From positions 1 through 64,000 of the forward strand of contig CASELF010000075.1 in NCBI GenBank assembly GCA_949288725.1: a stretch of 64,000 nt of DNA, written 5' to 3'. The translations under genes and the position numbers were made by a program. The DNA is from an uncultured bacterium. Its GTDB lineage: Bacteria; Cyanobacteriota; Vampirovibrionia; Gastranaerophilales; Gastranaerophilaceae. How positions within the stretch are numbered: the first letter of the stretch is position 1; every line of letters starts with the position of its first letter. Below, piece after piece: positions 15,836 to 27,200 of this stretch. The notes beneath the pieces were generated by a model that was not told the DNA's origin, made no database searches, and worked only from the letters and a program-made list of their open reading frames with translations.

Positions 15836-17011
15836 TTATTTTAAGAATTTATCTAATCTTTCGCAAGCTTTAATTGTATTTTCTCTGCTACCGAAAGAAG
15901 TTAATCTGAAATAACCTTCTCCGTTTTTGCCAAAACCTGAGCCTGGGGTTCCGACAATTTGAACATTTTCCAATAAATAATCGAAAAATTCCCAAGATGA
16001 CATGTTGTTAGGGCATTTCAACCAAATATATGGTGAATGTTTGCCGCCGATATGCCAAATGTTATGTTTTTTAAGGGTATCTGAAATTATTTTGGCATTT
16101 TCTTTATAGTAATTTAAGTTTTCTTGAATTTCTTTTTGTCCGTCAGGTGTAAATACAGCTTCTGCTCCTCTTTGAATAATATATGGAACACCATTGAATT
16201 TTGTTGTTTGGCGTCTTAGCCACATTTTATTGAGTAATCCGTTTGCAATATTTTTAGGAACGATTGTATAACCGCATCTTGTTCCTGTAAATCCTGCCAT
16301 TTTTGATAATGAACAAAATTCTATTGCGCAATTTTTTGCACCTTCAATTTCATAAATGCTATGAGGTAATTCTTTATCTGTTATAAAGCATTCATAAGCA
16401 GAATCAAATAGAATTACTGCATTATTTTTAATCGCATAATCAACCCATTTTTTTAGTTGTTCTTTATTATATACAGCACCTGTCGGGTTATTAGGAGAAC
16501 AAATATATATAATATCTGCTTTGATATTTTCATCAGGAAGTGGTAAAAATTCGTTTTGAGCATTTGCATCAATATAAACAATTTTTCTTCCTGCCATAGT
16601 GTTTGTGTCAACATAAACAGGATAAACAGGGTCTGGAACAAGTACGGTATTTTCTGTAGAAAATAAATCAAGAATATTTCCTAAATCAGATTTAGCACCG
16701 TCAGAAATAAATATTTCATCAATATCAAGTGAAACATTATGAGTTTTATAATAGGCTTGAACTTTTTCTCTTAAAAAATCATAACCTTGTTCAGGCCCGT
16801 AACCTCTAAAAGTTTCTTTAACACCCATTTCTTCAGAGGCATTTTTTAGTGCTTTTACAACGATTTTGCAAAGAGGAAGAGTAACATCTCCAATACCTAA
16901 TTTGATAATTTCTTTATCAGGATTTGCTTTTGAAAATTCATTTACTTTTTTTGCAATAGTAGAAAATAAATAACTGTCTGAAATGTTTTGGTAATTAGTA
17001 TTAATATTCAT
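15836..17011 (-). CDS. dapL: LL-diaminopimelate aminotransferase
   Basis: 391 residues, a class I/II PLP-dependent aminotransferase. It converts tetrahydrodipicolinate to LL-diaminopimelate in one step, bypassing the succinyl or acetyl routes, and so supplies lysine and peptidoglycan. Diagnostic parts: IIKLGIGDVTLPLCKIVV, GYGPEQGYDFLREKV, SDGAKSDLGN, CSPNNPTGAVY, and the PLP lysine in SLSKMAGFTGTRCGY (near residue 236). The pathway is typical of plants, cyanobacteria, chlamydiae and some anaerobes. LysC at 33.1 kb acts earlier in the same pathway. AGGGAG precedes the ATG; a TATAAT lies on the minus strand at 17051-17056. Confidence 0.93.
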   Translation of the reverse strand: MNINTNYQNISDSYLFSTIAKKVNEFSKANPDKEIIKLGIGDVTLPLCKIVVKALKNASEEMGVKETFRGYGPEQGYDFLREKVQAYYKTHNVSLDIDEIFISDGAKSDLGNILDLFSTENTVLVPDPVYPVYVDTNTMAGRKIVYIDANAQNEFLPLPDENIKADIIYICSPNNPTGAVYNKEQLKKWVDYAIKNNAVILFDSAYECFITDKELPHSIYEIEGAKNCAIEFCSLSKMAGFTGTRCGYTIVPKNIANGLLNKMWLRRQTTKFNGVPYIIQRGAEAVFTPDGQKEIQENLNYYKENAKIISDTLKKHNIWHIGGKHSPYIWLKCPNNMSSWEFFDYLLENVQIVGTPGSGFGKNGEGYFRLTSFGSRENTIKACERLDKFLK

Positions 17012-17175
17012 AAATCAAACACTCCCTGTTTAACTAACCTTACGGGGTGAATTATAACATAAAAATATTCAGTTAAAAATGGGGCATATATTATAATTGG
17101 GATATTTGAAGTTTGTCAAATTGCTTTACTTAAGTTAACATTTTGTCAAAAAATATTTTTTTTTTGAGTTTATTC

Positions 17176-17184
17176 TGCTATAGT
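17176..17184 (+). promoter_or_regulatory. Extended -10 promoter of the uridine-kinase-like gene
   Basis: TGC-TATAGT, 47 bp upstream of the ATG. Confidence 0.45.
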
Positions 17185-17231
17185 CATGTGAAAGACTATA
17201 AATGTAGTACGATAATTTTGAGAAGGACAGT

Positions 17232-18116
17232 ATGGTAGAACGAATACTTCATAAGACAAAAGAAGAAACTACAATAAGACCTAAAAAGATGTATGTTTCT
17301 GTTCCTTATAACAGGGTTGACGAAGTTGAAAAAAGATTAAAGGTTATTTTTGAAGAAGAATTAAACTCCCCGGGTTCAATATTAGTAAGTTATAAACCAA
17401 GTATTATTTCGAAATTAGCAAAATATTTATCCGGAAATATTACAAGACCGGCCTCAATCGGTATAGCAGGCGAAACAGCAAGCGGAAAATCGACAATTAC
17501 TCTCGATATTATTGATACAATAAAGTCTTTTGCAACAGAATTTGAAATTGAAAACGCAATAACAAGAGTTAACACAGATGATTATTATTATGATCGCTCC
17601 GAAATGGTAAAAGCAGCAGGAAGTTTTTCAGAATTTGCGAAAAGTTATGATTTAGATATTCCTCAAGCATTGGAATTAGAGTTAATGAGTTATCATATAA
17701 AGGAATTATTATCAGGCAAGTCTGTATATCTTCCGAAGTATGATATGTCCGGAACTGCTAAAAGATATGATAATCACACACTGGCAAATCCATCTAAAAT
17801 AGTTATTTCAGAAGGATTGTTTACATTAACCGAAAAAATAAAAGATGCTTTTGATTTCAAAATATATGTAGATGTTAGAAACGAAGTTCAAAAGGAAAGA
17901 TTTTTTATAAGGGCAGCCGAAAGAGATTTAGGCGAATCTGCTAAAGGTATTTATGAAAACGCATCACAAAAGGCGGAAATATATGTTAGACCTTGTAAAC
18001 AACAAGCAGATATTGTTCTTTCCGGAGAAGCCGTAAGAGCAAGATATAAAGCATTTTTAAATAAATTAATAGGGATAGTACAACAAGAAAATTTTAAAAA
18101 TAAAATGATTGTATAA
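17232..18116 (+). CDS. Uridine kinase / phosphoribulokinase family P-loop kinase
   Basis: 294 residues. A ~70-residue N-terminal extension precedes the kinase domain, which opens with IGIAGETASGKSTITLDII (Walker A near residue 80). VNTDDYYYDR matches the uridine-kinase D-D-F-Y block, and LPKYDMSGTAKRYD corresponds to the P-x-Y-D substrate loop. ISEGLFTL and IYVDVRNEVQKERFFIRAAERD match the I-E-G-I and R-R-x-x-R-D blocks. The enzyme likely phosphorylates uridine or a related sugar or nucleoside; the extension makes the exact substrate uncertain. AAGGA precedes the ATG. The autotransporter gene follows 108 bp later. Confidence 0.8.
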   Translation: MVERILHKTKEETTIRPKKMYVSVPYNRVDEVEKRLKVIFEEELNSPGSILVSYKPSIISKLAKYLSGNITRPASIGIAGETASGKSTITLDIIDTIKSFATEFEIENAITRVNTDDYYYDRSEMVKAAGSFSEFAKSYDLDIPQALELELMSYHIKELLSGKSVYLPKYDMSGTAKRYDNHTLANPSKIVISEGLFTLTEKIKDAFDFKIYVDVRNEVQKERFFIRAAERDLGESAKGIYENASQKAEIYVRPCKQQADIVLSGEAVRARYKAFLNKLIGIVQQENFKNKMIV

Positions 18117-18224
18117 GCAAAGATTAATAATGTAAAGTTTTGCAAATTTCTTGAATGTTCATGGATACATATTATAATGTCAAGTGGAGATGTATTCGTA
18201 GAGATAGAACAATAACAAGGGAAT

Positions 18225-21200
18225 ATGCAGAAGAAATTTAGACGATTATTAACTATTGCAGCTTGTGCTACGTTATTAAGTAGTACAGGACATATAGTTA
18301 TGGCAGCCGAAGATGACGCTACCACACCTACGTCTCCATCTATCTACGGTACAATAATAGACGTTACCTCAACAATGTATGCTAATGGTGTAGATGGCTC
18401 TACGGGTATTATCTATGATATACATGACTCCGAACCATATTGGCATAGTGGTGGAACAAACACCTTATATGTCCATGATGGTGGGGATTTAACTGTTCAC
18501 GATTATACATCTTCTTCTCTTACAAATGGATTATTAATAGCAACCAGCGGTAGTGTAACAGCAGATAAAGATGGAACACTTACTATAGGTAAAAATAGTT
18601 TTATCAGACGCGATGTAAATCTTTCGGTAGTTCAAGATGCAACCCTTGCGATTACGGGCGGGGAAGTATTAATTGATACCGGTGATAGTATAAATGGTGA
18701 GATAACAGTAACCAATGGGTTATTGGAATTAGATTCCTTTAATAGATCACCTTCTACGACATCTTCAATAAACCAAACAGGTGGAACAATTACTATTACC
18801 GGTACAGGCATGGATTTTGCCAGTGATAGAGATAGTATTACCGGTGGTACTGTAAATGTTGGTCAGAATGCAACAGGTGGTTCTCTTGGAGTTAGTCATG
18901 GTTATGTTTCTTCAGGAGCAACTGTTAATATCTTTGAAAACAGTTCAATGGAGGTTAAAGGCGGTAATGTTACATTAGATGCCGGCGATACATATAGAGG
19001 TGATGTAACTTTATCCAGTGGAGAATTAAAACTTGATTCTGCCTCTAAGACATTTAATGCAACATATACTCAATCCGGTGGTGATGCAATTGTTACAGGT
19101 TCTGGTTTTGACTTAAATAATTCAACTGATAATATTTCCGGAGGCGATTTATATATCGGAGATGGAACGACAACAGGTGATTTGTCTGTAACTGAAGGTA
19201 CAATTGCAACAGGTGCCAATGTAAACGTTGGTGCCGGCAGTTCTTTGAATTTGAAAGGCGGTAATGTAAGTCTTGATAACAAAGATATCATTAACGGTAA
19301 GATTGATGTTGCAAACGGTACATTAAATCTTAATGATGCAGAAAAAGCCACCACTGCAACATTTGTACAAAACGGTGGTACTACAAATGTTACAGGAAAT
19401 AGTTTTGTTTTAAATAATTCTGAAGATGCTATCAATAATGGTAATTTGAATATTGGTGGTGATAACGGTTCAGGAACATTAACATTAAAAGGCGGTTCTG
19501 TTGCTTCTGAAGTTGATGTTAATATTTCAGGCGGGTCTAATGTTGATATAAAAAATGGCTCAATGTCACTTGATTCAAATGACACTTGGGCAGGAGATGT
19601 TAATGTTCAGGGCGGAACTTTAAATATTAAAAACACCAATAAAACCGGGGCATTAACTCAGACTGACGGAACAATCAATGTTTCCGGGAATGCTTTTGAC
19701 TTAAATTCAACAGAAGATAAACTTGATGGCGGAACATTAAGTATTGGTGATGGTTCAGTATCATCAACATTGACGGTTTCCAATGGTACAATTACCAGAA
19801 ATGAAGATGTTTATATTAACAACTATTCTAATATGAATATTTCTGGCGGTAATGTAACTATTGATTCTACAGATAGTTGGAATGGAAATATAAATCTTAC
19901 GGAAGGAGATTTAAGTCTTGAAGAGGCGAATAAATCTGCAAGCGGAATTTTCCATCAAACAGGTGGAGATACTGTTGTTACCGGTAGAACTTTTGACTTA
20001 AATAATGACCTTGATTATATTGAAGGCGGAAGTTTAACTGTTGGAAATGGTACATCATCTTCCAAATTAACAATGTCAGAAGGTTCTATTGCCAGTGGTG
20101 CTACTGTTGATTTAACAAAGAATGCAACAATAGAAGTTAGTGGTGGAGATTTAGTATTAGATACAGCAGATACTTGGAATGGTAATTTAACAGTTTCTGA
20201 TGGTACGGCAAAATTAAACAGTATCAGTAAAAATGAAGATGGTATATATACTCAAACAGGCGGTTCTGTAACAGTATCAGGTCAAGGACTGGATTTGAAT
20301 AATTCAGAGGATTTAGTCAATGGTGGTTTACTTCAAATTGGTAACGGAACAGAAACAAGTTTGACATTATCTCAAGGTACTATTGATACCGGTGCTCAGG
20401 TAAATATTAATAAAAAAGCTGAGGTTAATGTAGATGGTGGTAATTTATATCTAAACTCAGGTGATACTTGGTATGGAGATGTAAATGTAACTCAAGGCGG
20501 TTATGTAAGTATTGCCGATATAAATAAAAATGCACTGGGTACATTAAATCAAACAGGTGGTAATATTGATATTACTTCTACTAAATTTGAATTAAATAAT
20601 ACAGGAGATAAAATTTCAGGTGGTACTTTAACTGTAGGTTCAGGTTCAAAGTCAACTACGTTAGAAGTTTCAGAAGGTACTATTGACGAAGATGCTACCG
20701 TAAAATTGAATTCAAGTTCATTTATTACTGTTATGGGTAATGGTGATGTAACTTTGGATTCAGGAGATACGTGGAATGGTGGTGTTGAGGTTAACGGCGG
20801 TACTTTAACTTTAAATGATATCAATAGTAAAAATGGTGTATTATCACAATTAAAAGGTACAACCAATATAAATGGTACAGGATTAAATCTCGATAATGAA
20901 GATGACCAAATAATTGGTGGTACTTTAAATATCGGGGATGGTACTACTTTATCAAACTTGACAGTTTCAAAGGGTACAATAACAGAAGATGCAAGTGTTA
21001 ATGTTAATCAAAATTCTACATTAACCGTAAATAGTAGTGGTACGGTTGAATTAGGAAAGACAAGTTCAATCAATGGTAATATTGATGTTCAAGGCGGAAC
21101 ATTCAGTGTAGATTCTGTATCAAAAGATGCTGGCGGAAAGTTTACTCAATCAGGTGGTACAACAACAATTAAAGGTTTTGGCTTTGATTTGAATAATTCC

Positions 21201-24200
21201 GGAGATAGTATCTCAGGCGGAACATTCAATGTTGGTGATGGTACAGAGGCTAGTGAAGTTAATATTTCAAAGGGTGTAATTCAATCATCAGCAGTTACAA
21301 ATATTAATTCAAACGGTAAGTTGAACATTTCAGGCGGTACCGTAAGTCTTGGCAGTGATGATAAATACAATGGTGAAATTGATTTATCAAGCGGAGAATT
21401 AAATTTACAATCAGTTACCAAAGGTGAAAATGGTGTATTAAATCAAACAGGTGGTGTAACGACAATTACAGGAACATCATTTGGACTTGACAATGTATAT
21501 GATAGTGTAACTGGTGGTACTTTAAATATCGGTAACGGTACAATTGCAACAGTAGTAAGTGTTGGTGGTGGTACTATTACGTCAGATGCAACTACAAATA
21601 TCAATTCAAATGCGACATTGGGACTATCCGGAGTCGGAAATGTTTCATTAGACAAAGCAGATAATCTTGATGGTAATATTAACATGTCAGGCGGTACATT
21701 ATCTCTTGATAATGTAGATAAAAATGCTCAAGGTGTATTTATTCAAACAGGCGGTTCAACAACAGTAACTGGAACAGGGTTTGACTTAAATAATTACCAA
21801 GATAGTATTTCAAAAGGCTCATTAACAATAGGTGATGGAATAAAAGAGTCAGATTTTTCAATATCAGAAGGTACCGTAGAAGGTGATGTTCGTGTTGATT
21901 TGAATGCAAATTCTCAATTGAATCTGTCAGGAGGTACATTAACTCTTGATAGTAAAGATTCTTGGGATGGCGATATCAATATGACAAGTGGAGAGTTAAC
22001 ACTTGATAATGTTGATGAGAAAAATGGAACATTCACACAAAAGAAAGGTACCACAAATATTGTTGGTAAAGGTTTTGATTTAAACAATGCAAAAGATAAT
22101 ATCAGTGGAGGAACTGTAAATATTGGTGACGGAAAAGTATCATCTGATTTAACAGTTTCTCAAGGTACGATTGGTGCAGGTGCAATCGTAAACTTGAATG
22201 AGTTATCTAAGTTGAAAGTAAACGGCGGTAATGTAACCTTTAATGAAGAAGGTTCAATAAATGGTGATATTTCAGTTTCAAACGGAACATTGACCTTAAA
22301 TTCAATTGGTAAAAATGCTAATTCAAAATTAGAGCAAACAGGAGGTTCAATTACCGTAACCGGTGATGATTTCGATTTGAATAATGAAGATGATAACATC
22401 AGCCATGGCTATTTCATCGTAGGAACAGATGCCAACAAAGCGGATATGTCCATTTCAAAAGGTACAATTGGAAAAGATGCAACTACAATTATATCAAATG
22501 GCAGTACTGTAAATGTAAATGGTGGTAATTTATCATTAGACGGTGATACTGATACGCTTGCTGGTAACTTGAATATATCAAGCGGAAAATTAGAATTGGA
22601 TTCAATATCTAAAGAAGAAGGAAGTACCTTCACACAAACAGGTGGCGATACTTCAATTACCGGCAATGGATTTTCATTAAATAATGCAAATGATATAATT
22701 TCAGGCGGAACAGTTCATGTTGGCGGTACTGTAGCTGGAAGTTCTCTAGGAATTGATGGCGGTACAATTTCTTCATCTGCTGTGGTTACTGTGGATAAGG
22801 GTAGTTCTGTTATTATGAGTAACGGTACAATAACAGATGGTGCTACTATGAATTTCAAAGACACAAGTAACTTTGAAATGGCAGAAGGAATAATAACCGA
22901 TGGTGCTACTGTAAACTTGGATAATAATTCTCACTTTACAATGGATAAAGGTACGATTACTAATGATGCTGTAGTTAATGCATCAAATTCAAGTACAATA
23001 GACATTGGTCAAGGCATTATATCAGATGGTGCACAGATAAATTTAGATAATGAAGCCGTAATGAACATAGAAAACGGAGCAATAAAAGGTGGCGCAGAAG
23101 TAAATCTTAGCGATACCAGCGTTTTGAATATGGAAAACGGCAATATAACAAAGAACGCAACTGTTACATTAGAAGACAGAGCCGAATTTAATATGGATAA
23201 TGGAATGATAGCTGAGGGTGCAAACCTAAATCTAAATTCACAAAGTTCATTCAATTTAAAAGGCGGTGAAGTTGCAGAAGATGCAAACATTGTATTAGAT
23301 CAGCATGCAACAATAAACCAAACAGGTGGTAAATTAGCATTAAATTCATCAGATACATACAAAGGAACAATCAATTTATCATCAGGAAATCTAGTTCTTA
23401 ATGGAGTAAATAAAGATCCTTTAGGTGTATTAAAGCAAACAGGTGGCGATACAAAAGTTACAGGTATTGGTTTTGACTTGAATAATGCCAAAGATATGAT
23501 TTTAGGTGGTTCATTAACTGTTGGAGATGTAAATGATGTATCATCAATGACAATTTCTAATGGTACGGTATCAAAAGATGTTGATACAACGATAGTTCAA
23601 GAAAGTACCTTAAACTTGGCAGGTGGAAAATTAACGTTAGACAGTGAAGATACTATTGACGGTAATTTGAATGTAACATCAGGTAAATTAAATCTTGATT
23701 CAGCAGAAAAAAGTGAATTTGGAACGTTTACCCAAACAGGTGGCGAAACATTTATCACAGGAAATGGTTTTGATTTAAATAATGAAAACGATAATATATC
23801 AGGTGGAAAAGTAATTGTTGGCGGAACTACACCTGGTAGTGATTTAACATTATCAGAAGGTTCAATTTCATCAACAGCAAATGTAAGGGTAGATAATGAT
23901 AGTACATTAAATCTATCAGGTGGTTCAATAACATCAGGTGCTACAGTAAACATTGAAGATTCAAGTGGATTGACTTTATCTGATGGAGAGATAACCGATA
24001 AAGCGGTTATAAACTTTGAAGATACTTCTAATATGACAATGACAGGCGGAGAAGTATCAAATAGTGCAGTGCTGAATTTTGAAGATACATCATCATTTGA
24101 AATGTCAAACGGTACAATAAAAGATGATGCACAGGTAAATATTACAGAAAATTCATCAATGACGATGAATAAAGGTAAACTAACATCTGGCGCAGCATTG

Positions 24201-27200
24201 AATGTATCAAATGAAGGTATCTTTAATATGAATGGCGGTATAGTTTCAGATGACGCTAAGGTTAATTTGGAACATGAAGCAGTCATGAATATGTCAGATG
24301 GTGTTGTCAAATCAGGTGCTAGCATAAATGTTGCAGATACCAGTGTATTGAATATGACAAATGGTAACATCACTGGAACCGCAACAGTGAACTTGAGTGA
24401 TCGAGGAACCTTCAACATGGATGAAGGAACCTTTAATGATGGTGCAACTCTTAATATTGATGATCAGGGTAAGTTTAACATAAACGGCGGATCATTTGCT
24501 TCAGATGCAAATATGATTATAAGCGAGCATGGTGTAGTAAACCAAGCAGGTGGCTCAGTTGGATTAGATAAATCTGATACCTTCAATGGAATATATAATA
24601 TGACAGGTGGCGATTTAACTTTAGACGAAGTCACCAAGGCAGAATCTGCAGAATTTACTCAAACCGGCGGTAATACACTAGTTACCGGAACAACATTTGA
24701 CTTGAATAATACTGCGGATAAGATTTCCGGAGGTTCATTAACTGTAGGAACGGCAGATGAAGCATCAACATTGACAATATCAAAGGGTTCTGTCGGCGCA
24801 GAAACAGATACAACTTTAGTGAAAGACAGTACAATCAATGTAACGGGCGGAAAACTTTCATTAAATAGCAAAGACAAGATTGATGGTAATATCAATTTGT
24901 CAAAAGGCACTGTTAACTTAGATTCAGTAACAAAAGGTCAATTTGGAACATATATACAAACAGATGGTACTACAAATATCACAGGTACAGGATTTACCTT
25001 TAATAATGAAAATGACATGATCTCAGGTGGTACTGTTGTTGTAGGTGGAGAAGTTGCAAACAGTGAATTTAATCTGGCAGATGGTACAATATCTTCAAGT
25101 GCTGCAGTCAAAGTGAATAATGGAAGTTCAATCAATATGTCTGGCGGTCAAATCACAAATGGTGCGACTGTTGCATTAAATGATACTTCTAAATTCAATA
25201 TGACAGATGGTGAAATTTCAAATGAAGCATCATTAGAATTCAATGATACAACTCAGATGAATATGTATGACGGCACTATTACTGATAAAGCTAATTTGGA
25301 TTTTAACGATGAATCTCAAATGAATATGTCAGATGGAGATATCACAAACGGATCAACTCTTAACTTTAATGATAACAGCAAATTCACAATGACAAGTGGC
25401 GAAATATCAGAAGGTGCGCAAATTAATCTAAGAGATGATGCTCAAATGGATATGACAGACGGAGAAGTAAATTCAAGTTCTGTAATAACATTAAAAGATC
25501 AAAGCAGTTTCCAAATGAACAGTAGTTCAATTACTGATAATGCAGTTGTTAATATGAACAATGAATCAACCATGAATGTATCAGATGGAAAGATAGCCAT
25601 GGGTGCAACAGTAAATATGGATGATTACAGTACATTAACTATTGATGGTGGCGCAATAACAGATGAAGCAAAAGTTAATGTTAATGATAGATCAAATGTC
25701 GTGTTAACAGATGGAACGATAAGTGATGCAGCTGTAGTGAACTTGAATGATGCAGGTTCATTAACAGTAGAAGATAATGGAATTGTTGATGAAACCGCTG
25801 TAATAAATATAGGAAATCGCGCAACAGTAAACCAAAACGGTGGACAAATTACCTTGAATAGTGATGATACTTATAATGGTACATTGAATATTGCAAGCGG
25901 TGATTTGACAATAAAAGATATATCAAAAACTGAATCTGCTGTATTTAAACAAACCGGCGGAAATACAACGATTTTGGATACAAAATTTGCATTAAACAAT
26001 GATAAAGATAGAATTTCCGGTGGAAACTTGACAATAGGAACAGTTGCCGATCCTGCGATATTAACAATTAACAGAGGTCAAGTAGACAAAGAAGTATCAG
26101 TAGATGTATCAAAAGGCAGCGGAATTGAAGTTAGCGGCGGTTCATTAGTTTTAGATGGTGAAACTGATGATTTGATGGGTTCATTGACAATATCAAACGG
26201 TACATTAGAACTTGATTCAATGTCAAATAAACATCCTGAAGGTGTATTTACACAAACAGGTGGTGAAACACATGTTAAAGGTCAAGGATTTACAATGAAT
26301 AACGAAAATGATGTTATTTCAGGCGGTGTTGTAAATATTGGCGGAGATACACCTGATAGCGAACTTGCAATGACAGCAGGTACAATAAAAGGTGATGCTG
26401 TTGTAAATATTGATAATGGCAGTAACTTAGATGTTGGTGGAACTGCAGTAGTAACAGATGGTGCTAAAATAACAGCAACAGATACAAGTTCAGTTAGTGT
26501 ATCAGGAGGTACAGTAACCGGTGGTGCTGAAATCTATTTGAAAGATACAAGTGATTTGAATGTTTCAGATGGTGAAGTGACATACGATGCATATATCAGT
26601 TTGGGTGATGATGCTACATTAAATCAATCAGGCGGTAAAGTTGCATTAAGTGGTAATGAAGATGTTGTTGACGGCAGCATAAGTATTTCCGGCGGTGATT
26701 TAACTCTTAAAGATGTCGAAAAATCTACTGATGAAAAAGTTACATATAATCAAACAGGTGGTAATGTAAATCTTGAAAATTCAAAACTTGCATTAAATTC
26801 TACAGCAAGTCAAATTTCCGGTGGCGCATTAAATCTTACCAACAGTACGTTAGATGTAAATAATTCAGCAGAAAATACATCAGATTTGAGTATGACAACA
26901 AGTGAACTTACACTTCGTAACGGTAATAAATACACTGTAACAGGCGGTGATATTGATAAAGAGTCAAAATTAACAGTAGAAAAGAATGCAACATTGGCAG
27001 TTGATGGAGAGGATGCTGTAGTTAGAATAGACGGAAATAACGATGTAATTACAGGTAACATTGAAGTTGCTGATGGTAAATTATATATTTCTGATGATTT
27101 GACAAAAGTTACTAATTCCGAAGGTAATTATGTTCAAACAGGTGGTGATGTTGAAGTAAGCGATTCAACATTAGTATTGGAAACTGCAGGAAGCAAGATT